Below are positions 11,443 to 28,929 of a stretch of DNA of 64,000 nt, in pieces; position 1 is the stretch's first letter; every line of letters starts with the position of its first letter. The notes beneath the pieces are model-generated. The model worked only from the letters and a program-made list of their open reading frames with translations. It made no database searches and was not told the DNA's origin. The stretch is from Tubulanus polymorphus (Eukaryota; Nemertea; Palaeonemertea; Tubulaniformes; Tubulanidae): contig NC_134027.1 of NCBI RefSeq assembly GCF_964204645.1, positions 7,428,485 to 7,492,484 on the forward strand, given 5' to 3'. The translations under genes were made by a program, and so were the position numbers.

Positions 11443-14400
11443 CTGAGATTATAAATCGAGTGCAATCGCGTTATGTAACATGAGTTTTTCTTCTTGCGAA
11501 TCGAATTTCCATCGATGCCCGACACGCATCAGAGCGTGTCACGCATTTCACGTTTGTTGATAAATTTCATTTGTCGGTATCCATCTAGCGGAGTAAAGTC
11601 TTTACTCGTGTCTGGTTAATATTTTACTCGTGTCTGGTTAATAGAATGTCAAATATTTGACGACATCTCCGTACAGCACGAGAAACCAACACGAACCACG
11701 CCAAGTTGACTTTGACATTTATCATTTATTTCACGTTATGCTCATTTCGTAAATTTCTGCTTGTTTTCTGGTGCCGTTAGCTTCTCTTACAAAATTGTCA
11801 AAGCTTTTTATCGCGAGTCTCGAGGCTGCGTAGATGGGAAATCGAAGCTACTTAGTTGATCTTTAATCGCGAAAAGTTAAAATTAATATCGATAACTTAG
11901 AATAGAAAACAATAACGTCATTAGATTCCGAAAAAAAACTTTTTCGACTGAGGTAACCGCAAGCGTGAGATATTCAATGATCATTACAGTAATTTTCGCT
12001 TTATGCAAGATGACTGTTTATTTTCGGTTAGGCGAACATTATTGGAAATATTCTACATGTAAATTTATAATAAACCCCGATGAAAAGATGTGAGTTAACT
12101 CGACCAGTTCGTCTAATGAATATCGCGAAGTAGAGTGTGGACAAGTTTCACTTCAACAACTCTCTAAACTCAGTTCACTTTTGACGAGAATTTTTAGTTC
12201 ATTTTCCCACTCAAATAATCCGTCATATTCCACGATATGCAGATGAAAATATGTTTTAAATGAAATTTTAATTGAATTGAACAAACAATTAAACGGCGTT
12301 GGATAAGTTGTTTTAACCATTAGCTGAGTTTCATGTCCGTCTTTCAATTTGCTGTGTAATAATGATATTAATAGTCTATTTTTTTGTGTCAGATAATATT
12401 CTCTTGTGACACATTAACAATGTGCGTAACGGGTTGATAAATGCTCTGGGCTTTTAGAATAATTTTTCGAGAGATCTACGTATCTATAATTAAACCCAGT
12501 ATAAATATCAATATGAATATCAGTATAAATTGATACGGCCGCATATACAAAATGTATCGTTTTCGAATATTAAGAAATACTGATATTGGGTCCGTTAATA
12601 ACGTCGCTCGCAGGCTATTCACTCAGTTTTTTTTATATAATGGAGGTGATCACTGCTTGGACAAATAATCGGCAATTAGTCATGCGATCTTAGCAGACGA
12701 TGAATGAAGTGTTGCATATCGCATTTGAAACAGATGAGCACCGCTAATCCTGATTTAGAATGCAACTCTTCGAAAATATTCATTTATCCAAACGCCTGAA
12801 TAACCATATCGAATTATCCAGATTATGGATTATTCTATTTGCAAACTGTCGATAGGTTTTTGTATCAATTTTCGAACAGTTACGTACGTGCATTTTTGTT
12901 CGACATCGAATCTGACCGCGCAATATTGACACCTATAATGTACACTTTTTCATATATGCGTCAAACACTCGTGCGATGTGATTTAGAAAGAAAATCATAG
13001 GAAAAATATCAGAAAGCTTATTTGAAGAAATATTGAAAAAAATCAAAGCTGATTATGTTAGATGAGGCATGCGATACGATATTTTAATCCAGGGAGAAAA
13101 ATGAGTGAAATAATCAATTATCATCATGGATTTATGATGTTATTTTAGATAGCATTTACAGTCAAATTGCGAACAAAAACAACTGAAATAATAGACACAG
13201 ATAAAGCTATTGAACTGTCATACGGGGATTAATCTATGAAAGCACGATTGGGAATAAGACTGATATTGTTCTGCAAACGATAGCTGGGCACGTCAATCCA
13301 AAAAGAACATAAACATTTTTAGTAGAATTAGAATAAGGCCGAAATGAGAGACATTTTCGGCTTGAAAGTCTATTCATAGCTATGGAATTTACAGATTGAA
13401 ATTTTTCATGGATAAAGATATCGCTGATGATTTCCAGCGTGGTCGGTGACAAGCATCTTCTACACAAATCTTCTTCTCAACCTACGTGCATCGTTTGAAG
13501 TGATTTTTCAAGTACAAATTGCGTCGTTGATCCTATCGCGTGAAACCGGCTAATCGCGACGCTCCTACATACAAAATTCTCGACTTTCATATGCACCGTC
13601 AAGGACGGATCGTCTGCAACAAACATTCCATATTTTTTTCATTTTTACTTCTAAGCGGCGAATTATCAACACCGAAACTGAACCCAGCGAAATAATTTGC
13701 TAGAACTCGCTGGATGGCCACGAAGCCTCCCGCATCTGAAAGCGGAGACGTTTCAATGAATTTGAATAAAAATGTCAAAAATATATGTTTTCGTACATAA
13801 AACTGGAACTAACTAAACTGGACTCAAAATTTTTCCTATCCATATGCAGTACTTGTGTTTTATACAAGATGGGGTCTTTCCTACTTTTCAACGGTGAATT
13901 TAGTCACGTCGAAGCATCGACTAATGTAACATGTAACAAGTCGTTTCAATTCAATATAACCTCTACCTCAAAGAGGCTTAGTTTTTCATAATTAATAAGC
14001 TAACACTTAATAGAATTGTTTCTGTGGTCTTTAGAGCAGACGTAATCTTCGCGGGTAGGCGATACTTCACAGTCTAGCCGCGGGAAACTAACCACTCTAT
14101 CATTTACTTATTAATACGTAGAAGAATATGCATTCAAAATTATTCACTCGGGATGGAATAAAATTTAAGTGTATACATCGGAATCATTCCGTCCGCATAT
14201 TTAGTCTGCCTTTTGAAAATAAGTATAGAACGGAATGGGTATAGTATAACATGGTAATAGTACAGTAAACGCGTAAATCGGATACGTATATACGCATATA
14301 TCGGTAAATTACTATGTCCACAAGTCTCGGATCATTTGGGTATAATATAGTACAAAATGTACGACTTAGTCGGACCCAGATAGGTTATAGTATGCATTTC

Positions 14401-16740
14401 CGTACGTCTAATTCGGATCAAAAATTGCAAGATCCGTCTTAACTGAATACGTGCCAACGCATAGACGGCACAGTTCGTAAAACATAAAACGAACAAGTTA
14501 CTTCATTCTGACTTGATTCATTGTCAAGTTATTACCGAGCGATTAGCTGGGTAATACCAGGGTCTCTAAAAAATGAAGTCAGGGGTAAAGTACTGTACGT
14601 ATAGTAATGTACAGACGGAACATACAAATTCATAAATAAAGAACAAAAAAGGTGTCGATCATGATCCTCTTTGACCTTCCGATGCAGATGAGTTGGCTGT
14701 ATTAGTACACGTGGGTTTGACATGCCGCTGTCGTTTACACTGAAGCTGACTTGCCATTTTAGCCAGCAGATTCGCGCGCGACGCTCACACGAATCGTTTT
14801 TGTCACACTATATGTAAATTTTTTTTTCAATTCTAAGAGAAATTGTTCTATTTTATTCCTAAAAAATGAATACGTGTGCGTCAGTCGGACCAAATATGAC
14901 GTGATCCCACTTATGCATACTCTACTGACAGTTACAAACTAGAATGATAGAAATATACAATTTAAACAGAATGCTAGATGGCTATCAGAATAGAGTATAA
15001 CGATTCGAAAAAGTAGTTCGTATGAAAATACAAAACGATAGATTAGAATTCTGTGACCCTGAGAAGGAACTTTCTACGTTTGAAGAATTTTATAAAAACG
15101 AATTCTTGAATAAGAATCTTAACATATCTACTCAAATCCCTTCTAATGCGATGCGATAAAGGTAACATGAAATTCTCAATTGCCATTTCCCACGATGAAA
15201 TCCGTGACTTTTATATACTTACATATATAGGACATTTTCAAAAACTCGGGTATCCGGTTTTTTTTCTATTACGTGATTAAAATGTTAGTGTTCGTAACGG
15301 GAAATCTTAGTCGCTTGGGCAGATTTCAGATATTCCTATTTGCAATTTTTCGTCGATAAGCTGTTTAAGGTTATAATAATCAGGCAGTAGAATCTGTTTG
15401 ACCGTGCAGACGATGTTACTGCGATGCTATCATCAGCGAGGCTGAAGTTAAACACGGCGGTGGTACACGCGCGCCAATTACTTGATTACTTTCATTGAAC
15501 TATGAATTAAATATCATCATACCCGCCCAAGTGTCTTGTTCATTGTATCTCAATAGAATTGCTATTGTTAATCATTAAAATACATACAAAAAGAATATGA
15601 TGAGTATCATTATATCAGTATTGGTCCGTGCCGAGCTTTTTTGAGGGGCAGTTCTGTTTCAAGATACTAATAGATATGATTATTTTCGATAACCTAAACT
15701 TAAACAACGTCTAATTTATGATTTTATGACGTTAAATTTAAAATGTTCATCTCTAATATTCAACAATAACATATTTACATAACTAACAAAAATTTAAACA
15801 ACTAATAAAACTGTTAAAATTGTATCAAAATTTCGAAAAATCACGACCTTTTGAAGTGCACTTTGAAAATTCTAGAAAATTTCAATAAAGTCCGTAATGT
15901 TTCCTTAAGCTAGCCGTTTATTCAAATTGTTTCGACTTTATCGTCACAGTCATCTGCAAGAATACTGAATTCCAGTGCTGGATTTTCTATAATATCGTTA
16001 TAACACGGACAGAGTGTTTCATCAATGATTATTGTTAATAGATATCGAAGTACGTAGGCTATACTACGTAGGTTAATTTAGCATGGAACACAAATTTTCT
16101 CTCCACACTGCGGATAACGTTAATGAAACAGAACTGAATCCAGCACTCGAACAAGAATGCCTAGTTTTGATTTTAATTGACAGCCAACAACCTTGGCGAT
16201 GGAGCCTTGGTGATGGAAGACCCCTGAAATATTTAAATGGGGAGATATTTCCAATCAAACAATTTTCTTGTAGCTTTTCCTTTTGCTAACAGCTGAAATT
16301 CAGAATTGTTTGCTCAGATTGAAGTAATTTACGTATTTCGTTATGTAACGATATTTTTTTCTTATTTTCTATTCGTCGTTTGTCAAAAATCCAACCCGAC
16401 GCGTGTCAGCAAAGATTTATAGCCACGGTATCATTATGTATGATTATCTTTGTTTTTCAATGCTTCGACTTTCTCGGTCTACCCTATCGACTATCCCTTG
16501 TATTTTTGGCACTAAGTATTATGTCATGTGGTATATCTAACTTCGTATAGTCCCCGTGGCGGGAAACGTCGGGATACACGATCGCTGTCATAAATAGTCT
16601 TTCATCCACAGCCTCGGAGATTTAGTTGACATTTCAATGAGACCACGAATTATAACAGATTCTCCATGGTTTACGAGAGGGCATGTATATTACAGAAAGC
16701 ACCACAATTCATTAGAGTTACTGACTAAAGTGACGCGTTT
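11443..16740. other. Gene-poor region, probable introns of the gene ending at 11368
   Basis: There is no recognised gene. Two minus-strand blocks at 13573-13613 and 13649-13735 look exon-like, with matching phase, but the implied intron is only 35 nt. A short direct duplication of TACTCGTGTCTGGTTAAT lies at about 11600-11642. All other open frames are short and unsupported. Confidence 0.35.
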
Positions 16741-17125
16741 TCAGAGCAGTATCGGTTCCCGAAGGAAATTCATGCCCGGTTTGTCGAGCAAAACCATTTC
16801 ACGGGGAACACCTGGAAATGGAAAGGAATCGACTGTGTGTTTTGAATGAGACCTACGATTTATCAATAGCTGTTGATCAGTTTGACTAGGTCCACCACGT
16901 CCAGGTAGGATGTCAAGCATACATATTCGTATATGGTTCAAATAGAGGTGAACAATCGTCGATGACGAGAAATACAAGTATCCCAAAGGGCGATAAACCT
17001 GATCCGAATGACTCCGAAGATTCAATTTGAAACCTCTTTCACGATGCCCGACATACCACAAATTTGGTGGATCGATTAATACGTTGATGTAGCCATTTCC
17101 AATTTCCAATTCCCTGCCCAAGGCC
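16741..17125 (-). CDS. Possible coding exon, unknown product
   Basis: An open frame of 127 codons follows a good minus-strand acceptor (GCTTTTGTTTCACACAG) and runs to TGA at 16741. It contains IDPPNLWYVGHRERGF and a basic, Pro-rich tail. A strong internal donor (GTATGT just after PPNLW) could instead end the exon early, and a second frame is also open up to that donor. No domain is recognised and no poly(A) signal follows closely. It may be a real exon of an upstream minus-strand gene or a chance frame. Confidence 0.25.
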
Positions 17126-17353
17126 CTGTGTGAAACAAAAGCACGATCGTTCGCTTGGCTACCGAAGCGAACAACGTAGCCATTGATTCTTCTGTGGAAA
17201 GCTCAAGGCTATGTACCTAAAACAATGTTCAGTTCAAAGTAAAATGAAAGGAGAACACAGATCTCTTAGTTAATTAATAGATTCAGACGTATTTGTTCTG
17301 TACTAATATATATTTGTATACTTTTGATTACGTATTCCTTTTTAATTTCTAAT

Positions 17354-22910
<5,557 letters not shown>

Positions 22911-25900
22911 AATCACAGTGAGCATTTCTCCCTGTTGAATATTACGCGTCAATGTCAAGGTTCAGTTTTGTACTCGATCATCAGAAGTTCAGTAAACATG
23001 CAAACAATGAACTCCGTTTATTTCGTCGCATGATAGAAATTAATGTTTATTGTGTTCGAAATAAATCTTTGACGATAATCATGACTTTAAATAGTTTGAA
23101 TTTTGCAAACAGCATTACTTCGATGTTTCTGGAAATGAATAGGAGAACAATTCAATGAGGCGATACTTCCTTTTTAAAACTTCTTTTATGTTTGCGCACG
23201 AATATTGGTTGTCACAATAAACTGAATTTATAAGATTCCGGCTGCTATAAGAAACAGATTTTTTTCAATTAAAATCGTCGAGAATGTAATGGAAATATAA
23301 TCGACCAATAATAATTTGTATACTTATATTCATTACTAACCACTTTCTTGTTGATTTGGACAGGCGGCAAATTAGCAAAGATGCAATCAACCCTACGTCA
23401 ACTCAGATATACTGATCCACCAAACCATTCAATGGTTTGGTGTACAGATGTATCCAGAGATGATTCGTATCCGTTACTTGTAGAGTCCTGGGATCGTATT
23501 AGAAGATTTATACCTGCCTTCAGAGGATTTGTCTTACTTATGGTAGAAATGCTTCATCAGGGGCCTGCATTTAATAAATGCGCTCCCACACTTGCGACGA
23601 CGACGATACCGTTATATAGCAATGGCAGATTTCAGAGTATCTTTTCTTCTTTAATATTGAAGAAATTGAAACAATGACAATTTAGTTGATATTGTAGAAA
23701 TAACTAGATGCAAACAGAATAGTACTTAAGAAGGATCGAAGTATTTACTGAGTAGTAACTTGGAGTTAAACGACTCTCCACGGTAGAACGTTGAAAGCTT
23801 TACACCTGTTGCACTGATTTGTCTGGTGAATGGATTTATCAGCAGGAAAATACTTTATTTTCAGTCTTATAACACAGTAGAGCTCACGTAAAGCATAATA
23901 CACACGGAATCAAATTGCACCTTAGACGGTACGATACGTATCTACGTATTACACAGTAAACGAAGCCCGATCAGGTATTCGACTCCACGCGTCAGGAATT
24001 AACGACAAAACTCCTCGAGGAGTTAGACTCATTTTCGTACGGGCTAAACAAACGGAGTTGATAATTTGATAAAGAATTTGTAATGCATCCTCACCAGAAC
24101 GACGGAAACAAGATTACGTTACTCCCCTTCACGGCGTCGCAGGAAAAACACCTTTTCCAATCCGCCCAAACTGCGGCGGCGTCAAAGAAAAGAAGTCTAC
24201 CTTTACAGATTCCGATTAGACATACGATATATCGGAAATGTTGGCATTTTATCGAAAACAAAAAGATCGTGGTGACGCGATCGAAATTTAATCTGTGGAG
24301 AAATCCATGTTATAAACTACCAGTGAAATACCCGTGGAACCACAGTGGGGAAGGGGAGGGGGTTTAGCCGAGCATGTGAATTTTTTCGATTCATCGCCCG
24401 TTAATCTTTTCAAAGAATCTTAGAATTTATACGAAAATATTTTTTCCTTTTTTTGTGATCTCTATCCCCGGTCAAACATTTTTCAGAGGATTTTTCAAAC
24501 TTTCATTCATTGGTTCGCCTCAATATCAAAAGAATATGCGTACTTGATATTGAAGTGAATGTTGTGGAAACGCATCACATTACAGCTAAAATTGTGTCAC
24601 TTTTTCGAAATAAAAAGCTCCCTTATAGATCATCAATTCGCTTATCTTTTGAATTCTTCCAAATAATGCGACTTCTATAGGACTTCCCTGATTGCACTAC
24701 AGTATAGACTTAAGAGTAAGATTCTATTGCAGTATGAATTGTTACTTTCTTTGACGTCGTGGCCGCGACCACCAGTGGTCGGCGTCAAATCCATTTAGAC
24801 CACTACACATTAATATCTAAGATAATCAAGGAGAGCTTAAGTTGACATTCTAACAGGAAATTGCTGTCAGTTACTCAATTTGTGTTCTAAGAGTTTTAAT
24901 TCCTGCACTTTGGATGCATGATTGAAATCCCATTTAGTTTGACCCGCGGCCCTCAGTTTAATAATTATGTTGCTTTTATTACGTACCCTCCATAGCCATA
25001 TACTATACATAGCGTTAGAATTTAGGAGCCCATATTTTGTCAGCATGAATGGATTGATCACTCATGTTCTCTCCAATTATGTCAGTTGCTACAAGATTTC
25101 CCTTTTTTACAACATCATTTCAATGAGATATTTATAAGATATAAGTTTTAGGTATTGATTCGAGAAATACTCGATCAAAAATTAATGACTATTTAGCACT
25201 TAGCACTTGAGGGAATAAACATCTACCGAATTAAGTTCTCAAAGGCGCTGTTTTTTATCGTTCATCGGCCTTATGTCTTACTTCTTTTCCAGTCTGCCGA
25301 GCTGTGGCACTTAACATCTATTTTAATCAGGAAATATATATTCGATCTGTACTTGACTACTATTAAAACCAAAATCATCAAAGAGGTGAGAATATTTTCC
25401 ATCCCGAATATGCTCCATACGTATACATGAATATCAAGGAAGAAAAACTACCGTTGTGAAGAATAAGACCAATGATCAGTGTTCGAGATACAAAAAACTT
25501 TCATCACGATATATGGTAATCTAGACCGCGGAAGGAAATTGATTAAAAATATTGTAGTCCCCGATGACGTCGCTGAGTGTTTCCTTCTTCGGTACGTTCT
25601 TTTAAGTGACTCTATTCGATACTGTTTTCCGTACAATAGTAAACACGAAATCCTTTTCAGTAATGATGACAGAACTACTCCGTTACGTGGAGTTTGTCTA
25701 TCGTGGGAAGTTGAAGATCTACATATTCAATTTTCAATGACTCGCGAAATGCTGTACAAAATCATCATCTATCACTCGTGAAAAGCTCTAAGCCAGATAC
25801 CGGATAAAATCATTAACAAAATGTTTCCACAAAAAAAGTTAGAAGTACAAGGGGGGAGCAATCAATGTTGCCTCTAGAAAAACCTGCAGCGAAAAATATC

Positions 25901-28040
25901 TGAATCAAAGCATCAGTGATAATAAAAGACCTAAAGGCAATTTGTCTGATACGAATAATAAAAGAAATATATAATTTAAATATTCATTTCATGCTCTTCC
26001 TCCAAAAATGACAAAAGTATATATAACATGTTGAATGGGTACGAACATTTGAAAATGTACCTGATAGACACAATATGTTTTTTTTTGAAGGTGATGTTTG
26101 TTTGCTTTTCGGAAATATATGGGTGAATGTATACTGGTTTCCTCTATATGTATGTGCGATGTGAATATCATACGCAGGAGAAAAAATTCAGAAATCTTTT
26201 CTTCTATGAAAATCCTCGGTTTTCTCTCCGTGATAAACAAAAATCAATTAATTCGATTATGAATGACGCGAATCCCGGCAATTTGTAAGACTTCGCGGAG
26301 GGGTTTCTGGCTAAGCAGTTTAAATAGGTTTAAGTTCTTGCGGACGCAAAACCGATGTTACCATAGAAGTTTCTCGGGCACTTTCAACTTCAGCTCGACA
26401 TGAAATAAGATGATTCGACAAAGCGCGATAGAATTTTCAAACACGAAATGCAAAGAGTACGGGGTTTGCTTTTAAATTAAATAATTTCATTTGTTTGAAA
26501 TATGAATGATGATTTCATACGCGGTGAAGAAAATTATAGAAACAACAAATGAACAAGCGAAGCGCAAAGTCGCTTGATCTACGGCATTTTCGTAGCGGGC
26601 GACAGATAGTTCGACCTAACAGATGATTGAATTTTCACGAATTAGTTTCGAGAAAAACATTTCTTTAAATCAACTATTTCTCGGGAGTGCCTAATCTTCT
26701 TTTCGATTGACGAAGCAATTCTGTTTAGGATTTATATTCTTGTGAACGCTGTCGTAAAAAAACATGTTCAAATAAAGCGAAGTTGAATTAATAGAAATAG
26801 ATAGAAAAAACGTGACATTGATTGTACATATAAATGGGGAAGACTACGAATTATTGAATCTGGAGGAATTTCGGTTTTCTAAATCTATATCAATTAAGAA
26901 TGCGTATTTTCTATGTATTTTTTTCCTTTGATCTTACCTGTATAGTACGCGCGCTTATCCTTGTTCACGACTTTTTCACGACCCTATGTAGGTAAAACCA
27001 CCAAAGTTTAGATGGAGTTTTTCGTTCCCGTTTCCTTCGCGCGTGCGTTGTACGTCTGATACTGCGGCTGTAGCTAATGTGACGTCGGTTATACCGCAGT
27101 TCGTCGGCGACTTGATGCAGCTTCATATTGTCTGCTCTATGTAGTTTCGCTGCAAATATTGTACATCACCATCACCGTACATTGTCGCAGGGGGAATTCG
27201 CACACAGGACTGTCATTTTTCTCACATTTAGTTCCCTTTCTCTCTTTCGGTCAAATTATTTGATAGAATAATTCGTCAGTCCCATTATAAATTACATTCG
27301 TTCGGATGGATTCAGTACAAAGATTATTCATATCCGAATCGAATTCGATGATCTTTTAATTAAGCTCGTCGCACGCATTCCTGCATTTGCTAGAGTAATC
27401 GGTCGGGTGTTCTAAAAAACCGGGCCACGTATGGCGGCCCGGCATCTAACATGTTTAACATTTTGCCACCCAAAACTGTACGGAATTTAATATGAAAGCA
27501 TTGTCACATCATATCAAAATCGGCCCTTGTCCCAACAAAGCAAAATTACGCAGTGCAGATAATCATTTTCATTTACGAGTTTTTATTTTCGATATGAAGT
27601 ATGCATAAAAAAGTATCGCAAAATAAAATCGAATCGAATCATAATATTTGCATACGGTCTAAATCAAACAGTAATTCTAATGATGTAAAATCGTCATCAT
27701 ACCGTAGAATTATGAAAAAGTGTAATTTTCTATTTGTGTTTGATATGTATTTCCACGGGTGTTCTCAGAACTGTCCGTTTATTAAGTAGTGAGCATTAGA
27801 TAGTAATGACGTTATTTCATCTGTGCCTGCGGATCTCATGCGGGTTCTTTCAGCGAACTCGGATTACAAGTACCCGCATGGACAGGTCTCCAACAAGGAG
27901 AAAGAAGTCGTCGCGAGGTTCACATATATACTTACTGTCAAGTGCTCCACCACTTGAGCCGCAACGACGGCATGCAACAAGTCGTTATTGCTGCAAATGG
28001 ATGGTTAGTTTTCTATGTAATCTTCCATGGCCTTTTTTCC
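22911..28040. other. Gene-poor region with one weak plus-strand exon candidate
   Basis: At 23364-23677 (+) an open frame follows a plausible acceptor (GTTGATTTGGACAG) and runs about 104 codons to TGA. It includes RQLRYTDPPNHSMVWCTDVS. No family is recognised and no donor or poly(A) signal supports it. A perfect palindrome ACTCCTCGAGGAGT lies near 24010. Frames at 24083-24367 and 25479-25781 are judged chance. Confidence 0.3.
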
Positions 28041-28171
28041 GTGGCCATTTTTTCCTTGGTCATTTTTTCCTATAGGCAAATACCTTGGCCATTTTTTCCT
28101 GGCCATTTTTTCCTATAGGCAAATACCTTGGCCATTTTTTCCTGGCCATTTTTTCCTTGGCCATTCTTTCC
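28041..28171. repeat. Minisatellite built on TTGGCCATTTTTTCC
   Basis: About 2.7 copies of a 43-bp unit. Each unit holds two 14-15 bp TGGCCATTTTTTCC subunits plus TATAGGCAAATACC. Purine/pyrimidine asymmetry is strong. The open frame over it is a repeat by-product. Confidence 0.85.
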
Positions 28172-28737
28172 GTTCACCGGAATTTGTAATCCGGGTTTTC
28201 GGGGGCACGTAATTTTTCATCAATTGACAATGTAATCGTTGGGCCCAGTTCAGGTAGACCTATCAGCATACAAAAAATCTATCTCATAACCACTGGAGCT
28301 CGTCTTGTTACAGCTACGTATTAAAAGATACAACATATTCCATCACTGCAGAAACAAAAGCCAGGCTACATCAGCGCGCGGCCATATACCCACCGAAAGT
28401 GTGCATTACGTACTTTAAGTTCTTTCATTTCATAAAAATCATACCAGCAATTGTTATATTATACGCTAAACCCAATGTTTTTCGACAGCCGAATCTGCGC
28501 TGCCGCGGTTTATCAAAGAGCCATTCACGTCGTTCATTATTTTGTCGTTAATACAAACACTATTGTAAACAAATTGGACGAGTAAGTCAATATTTCGCTT
28601 GCTCTTTGTTTGGAGAAGCAAGCACGTTACTGCTTTTATATCCAATATTATGATAATAGAATGCCTTTAACCCATCGCGGAGAAATTCCCTGATAAATCC
28701 AATGTGACGTGAAGTGTGTATATATATATAATAAACA

Positions 28738-28929
<192 letters not shown>

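Noticed and set aside
16083-16289. 68-codon plus-strand open frame
   Set aside because: Too short, overlaps an equally long frame on the other strand, no homology recognised.
23364-23677. Exon candidate GGKLAKMQSTLRQLRYTD...
   Set aside because: The acceptor is plausible but nothing else supports it; mentioned in the region entry, not called as a gene.
24083-24367. 94-codon plus-strand open frame beginning with ATG
   Set aside because: No domain, no splice context, no poly(A) signal; ordinary chance frame in slightly GC-richer DNA.
25479-25781. 100-codon plus-strand open frame
   Set aside because: Begins at an arbitrary ATG, no recognisable family, and no acceptor, donor or Kozak context worth defending.
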